Shown here: in pieces, positions 24,854-27,318 of the stretch | Layout: the number at the start of each line of letters is the position of its first letter | How positions within the stretch are numbered: position 1 is the stretch's first letter | NCBI GenBank assembly: GCA_028098005.1 | Contig: JAOHFM010000016.1 | Coordinates: 1-27,318 of the forward strand | DNA length: 27,318 nt | DNA from: Psychrosphaera sp. | GTDB taxonomy: Bacteria > Pseudomonadota > Gammaproteobacteria > Enterobacterales > Alteromonadaceae | Direction of reading: 5' to 3' | The notes under the pieces: model-generated | Database searches by the model: none | What the model was told of the DNA's origin: nothing | What the model saw: the letters and a program-made list of their open reading frames with translations, nothing else | Program-made: the position numbers and the translations under genes

Positions 24854-26731
24854 GTGGCTATACAACCACCCACCATTTTATGTGGCCCATTTTTAAGACT
24901 AGTGGACAAGCATCAGGCTAACATTTGGTTTGTGGCCGACGGATTGCACGATTATCAACTCCAAGTAAAAACGGCGCAAGGCCTTGTTGATATTCAACAA
25001 GCCTTAGACTTTGTCCAATTGGGCGAAAGGTGCTTTGCCTATCTTGTTAACATAAGGCCAATGGCAGAGCATTGGACCATTTCTACTGAACACTCATATT
25101 CAATTGTTGACGCTCAAGTTAGTGCAGACGAAGGTGATAAAGCTTTGAATAATGGAAAGCTAGAAGAAAAGGCTGTTGGCCATTTTAAAGTTAATGAAAC
25201 TATTGCCTCTGTAATACAAGGTTCCTGTCGTAAACCGGATCACCCATCGGTAGATGCTTTTAATGGCATAGCGGATAAAATTAAAGAAGACTTTGATGGT
25301 CGCCCAGACTATCTATTGATGACGGGCGATCAAGTATATGCTGATGACGTATCAGCGCCTATGCTGGTTGCCGCCCAAACCTTATCCAAAAAACTTGGCT
25401 TATTCTCTGCTGAGCATGAACTAGGCAACGTTTCAAAGCAACAACTCGATTGGCGTTATTCGTTAAATAACAGAAGCCAATTATTTCCTAAAAAAGAAGA
25501 TCAAAGTCGGTGGTCGCAATTTTGGCATGGTACGGACATCATTTCTTCACGTTTTCATGATAATCATCTGATAGGACTTGATGAGTTTTTTGCCGTTTAT
25601 TTGTTAACTTGGTCTTCAAAGGTCTGGAGCTTAGTAACAGGTGAAGTCGAAAAAGCAGAAGATAAAGTTCATGGTCAGCTTAAAGTTGCTTATCAAAAAG
25701 ATTGGCAAGCATTACAGGGATTTATAGACACACTTCCTGACTTTGAATATGCATTAGCAAATACACCCACCATGATGATATTTGATGATCATGACGTTAC
25801 CGATGATTGGAATTTAAGTGTTGACTGGGAAGAGCATGTTTATGGGCATCTAATAACTCGTCAAATGATCCGAGATGCTTTGTTGTCATACACGGTATTC
25901 CAAGGATGGGGCAATAACCCAGATAATCATCAACCGCTTATAAATACCATAAAACAGCTGTCGATGACGGGTGACTTTGCCGACAATAAGTTCACTGAAA
26001 GCCTGTATGATTTTAATGACTGGCACTATGAAGTACAAAGCCAACCTAAAATAGTGGTTTTAGACACACGAACGCACCGTTGGCGCTCTGAAACATCCGC
26101 AAAGAATCCTAGCGGTCTTATGGACTTTAAGCACTTAGAAGAGCTGGAACGACAACTGTTTGAGCCTCAAACCTCTATGCTATTAGTTTCGCCCGCACCG
26201 GTTTTTGGTGTAAAAGCCATTGAGGTGGTTCAAAAAGCTTGCGCATTGGTTGGTAAAGAGTTGCTGGTGGATGTAGAAAACTGGATGGCTCATCAAGGTT
26301 CGGCTAAGAAGTTGATGAATATGCTACGTCACGATAGTGCCCCAGACGAGGTTATTATTATGTCTGGCGACGTTCATTATTCTTTTTGCTTTTCGGCCGA
26401 AAGGCGTTTTAGCTCTGATACGGATAAAATTTGGCAATTGACCTGCAGTGGATTTAAAAATCAGTTCCCACCTGGGCTACTTAAGTTCTTCGATTACATA
26501 GACCGATTTCTTTATTCACCGCACAGCCTTCTGAATATTTTTACAAAACGAAGAAAGCTTGAGATTGAGCATCACCCATTAAAAGCACAAGCAAGTAGAT
26601 TTAAGCAAAGAAATCTGCATACACAATCAGCGGCAGGCTTAGTGGAGTTAAAAGAAGATGGCACGCTAAAGGGCTATAGCTTGATCACTTCGGATAACCA
26701 TCAACTGTTCTTTGATTTAGAAGAAAGTTGA
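24854..26731 (+). CDS. Alkaline phosphatase D-like metallophosphoesterase
   Basis: A PhoD-like protein of the calcineurin superfamily, 625 residues from GTG at 24854. After an N-terminal beta domain (CGPFLRLVDKHQANIWFVAD), metal motifs follow: GSCRKPDHPSVDAF, LLMTGDQVYADD, MMIFDDHDVTDDWN, VVLDTRTHRW, LVSPAPVFG and IIMSGDVHYSFCFSAE. The Asp/His residues of GDQ, DDHDVTDDW and GDVHYS would bind the metals. There is no Tat (RR) or Sec signal, so it appears cytoplasmic, unlike classical secreted PhoD. A TTG at 24833 would add seven residues; I chose the GTG because AGAG lies at good distance and homologues begin close to PTILxGPFLR. Substrate unknown. Confidence 0.85.
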   Translation: MAIQPPTILCGPFLRLVDKHQANIWFVADGLHDYQLQVKTAQGLVDIQQALDFVQLGERCFAYLVNIRPMAEHWTISTEHSYSIVDAQVSADEGDKALNNGKLEEKAVGHFKVNETIASVIQGSCRKPDHPSVDAFNGIADKIKEDFDGRPDYLLMTGDQVYADDVSAPMLVAAQTLSKKLGLFSAEHELGNVSKQQLDWRYSLNNRSQLFPKKEDQSRWSQFWHGTDIISSRFHDNHLIGLDEFFAVYLLTWSSKVWSLVTGEVEKAEDKVHGQLKVAYQKDWQALQGFIDTLPDFEYALANTPTMMIFDDHDVTDDWNLSVDWEEHVYGHLITRQMIRDALLSYTVFQGWGNNPDNHQPLINTIKQLSMTGDFADNKFTESLYDFNDWHYEVQSQPKIVVLDTRTHRWRSETSAKNPSGLMDFKHLEELERQLFEPQTSMLLVSPAPVFGVKAIEVVQKACALVGKELLVDVENWMAHQGSAKKLMNMLRHDSAPDEVIIMSGDVHYSFCFSAERRFSSDTDKIWQLTCSGFKNQFPPGLLKFFDYIDRFLYSPHSLLNIFTKRRKLEIEHHPLKAQASRFKQRNLHTQSAAGLVELKEDGTLKGYSLITSDNHQLFFDLEES

Positions 26732-26745
26732 TTTGGAAGAAGGAC

Positions 26746-26772
26746 GCGCCATATCGCATAACAATATGGCGC
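26746..26772. terminator. Hairpin between the phosphatase gene and rlmI
   Basis: GCGCCATAT (26746-26754) and ATATGGCGC (26764-26772) form a perfect 9-bp stem with a nine-base loop in the 48-bp gap of these convergent genes. It is a likely bidirectional transcription stop, though neither side has a strong T tract. Confidence 0.5.
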
Positions 26773-26779
26773 CAATATC

Positions 26780-27318
26780 TTAGAAAACTTGGCAAACAAA
26801 GCCTTTTAAGTAAAAACCTTCCGGGTATGCACTTGAAATAATGTGGTCGTGGGCTTGGTTTAACTTCTCTTTAAAGAAAACATCGCGATTTGCATCGAGT
26901 GCAGCATCTGCAACAACTTTTTGGAAAAGGTTTGTTTCCATGAGGCCAGAACAGGAGAATGTTAATAAGTGACCGCCGGGGTTCAACAGCTCCATGGCAA
27001 TACGGTTAATGTCTTTATAACCACGACAAGCGCCTGTAAGTTGTGCTTTAGAGTCTGCAAACTTAGGTGGATCCATTACGATTACATCAAACTTCTTACC
27101 GTCTTCTTTATACTTGCGAAGTAACTTAAATACGTCGTGACGAACATATTCAACTTTGTCGTTATCAAACCCATTTAATTCTACATTTCGTTCAGCTATT
27201 GCTAGCGCATCGGCAGAAAGATCAACTTGAGTAACACTTGAAGCGCCGCCACGAAGGGCATACAAGCCAAAGGTCCCAGTATAGCTGAAGCAGTTTAAAA
27301 CTGATTTGTCTTTAACAT
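26780..27318 (-). CDS. rlmI: 23S rRNA m5C1962 methyltransferase RlmI (3' part, cut by window end)
   Basis: The open frame runs off the right edge. At the edge it reads [23 protein letters not shown], the SAM-binding motif I of RlmI (E. coli [11 protein letters not shown]), so the ATG-like positions inside are not starts. Further motifs are [29 protein letters not shown] (motif IV) and [10 protein letters not shown], with the catalytic Cys of m5C methyltransferases. The missing N-terminal part should hold the PUA domain and about 210 residues. RlmI methylates C1962 of 23S rRNA. TAA is at 26780-26782, next to the shared hairpin. Confidence 0.93.
   Translation of the reverse strand, partial: VKDKSVLNCFSYTGTFGLYALRGGASSVTQVDLSADALAIAERNVELNGFDNDKVEYVRHDVFKLLRKYKEDGKKFDVIVMDPPKFADSKAQLTGACRGYKDINRIAMELLNPGGHLLTFSCSGLMETNLFQKVVADAALDANRDVFFKEKLNQAHDHIISSAYPEGFYLKGFVCQVF

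Noticed and set aside
1..27318. CRISPR array, tRNA, insertion sequence or defence system
   Set aside because: No regular repeat-spacer pattern, tRNA-like cloverleaf or transposase was seen; RecBCD is the only DNA-degrading system and it is core metabolism.

Overview
The window looks like chromosomal DNA from an AT-rich marine gammaproteobacterium, most likely in or near the Alteromonadales. The evidence is gene content and order: bioFCD, yffB-dapE-M15 peptidase-DUF2897, pta-ackA next to yfbV, and recC-recB-recD without ptrA. This placement is inferred from protein resemblance, not computed. I see no tRNA, rRNA, CRISPR array, insertion sequence or prophage.

Layout. 1-1040: a small membrane protein gene, then a rearranged spot. 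A P-loop kinase gene of the NEDD4-binding-protein-2-like type has its start codon on the + strand (449) but its body inverted on the - strand (to about 879), between perfect 27-bp inverted repeats. The right repeat runs into the last 56 codons of bioB. 1044-3908: bioF, bioC and bioD look intact, so the final biotin gene, bioB, is the broken one here. 3946-7252 (-): a tight six-gene operon, ACT-domain protein > EIIA-Glc-like protein > yffB > dapE > M15 peptidase > DUF2897, centred on diaminopimelate and cell-wall chemistry. 7470-10825 (-): ackA-pta, the acetate/acetyl-phosphate pathway, with yfbV divergent on the other side. 11483-12301 (-): xthA. 12441-22514 (+): a DUF6122 membrane protein, a conserved 108-residue protein of unknown function, then recC-recB-recD with overlapping ends. 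22709-23701 (-): a pentapeptide-repeat potassium channel with an in-frame TGA near its apparent original start. 23906-26731 (+): a pirin and a PhoD-like phosphatase. 26780-27318 (-): the 3' part of rlmI.

The most interesting signals are structural. (1) The inverted kinase gene: flipping the segment between the 27-bp repeats would restore a 140-codon ORF with ATG and Walker A, so it could be a phase switch, a rearrangement scar or an assembly chimera. (2) recC and the DUF6122 gene both have no ATG, GTG or TTG at the position homology requires, yet each has an AGGA-type ribosome binding site in front of an ATT codon. (3) The EIIA-like protein has Gln in place of the phosphorylated His. (4) The channel gene carries a TGA at codon 11 of its upstream reading frame. 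None of these amounts to a demonstrated new system; the checks are listed with each finding.
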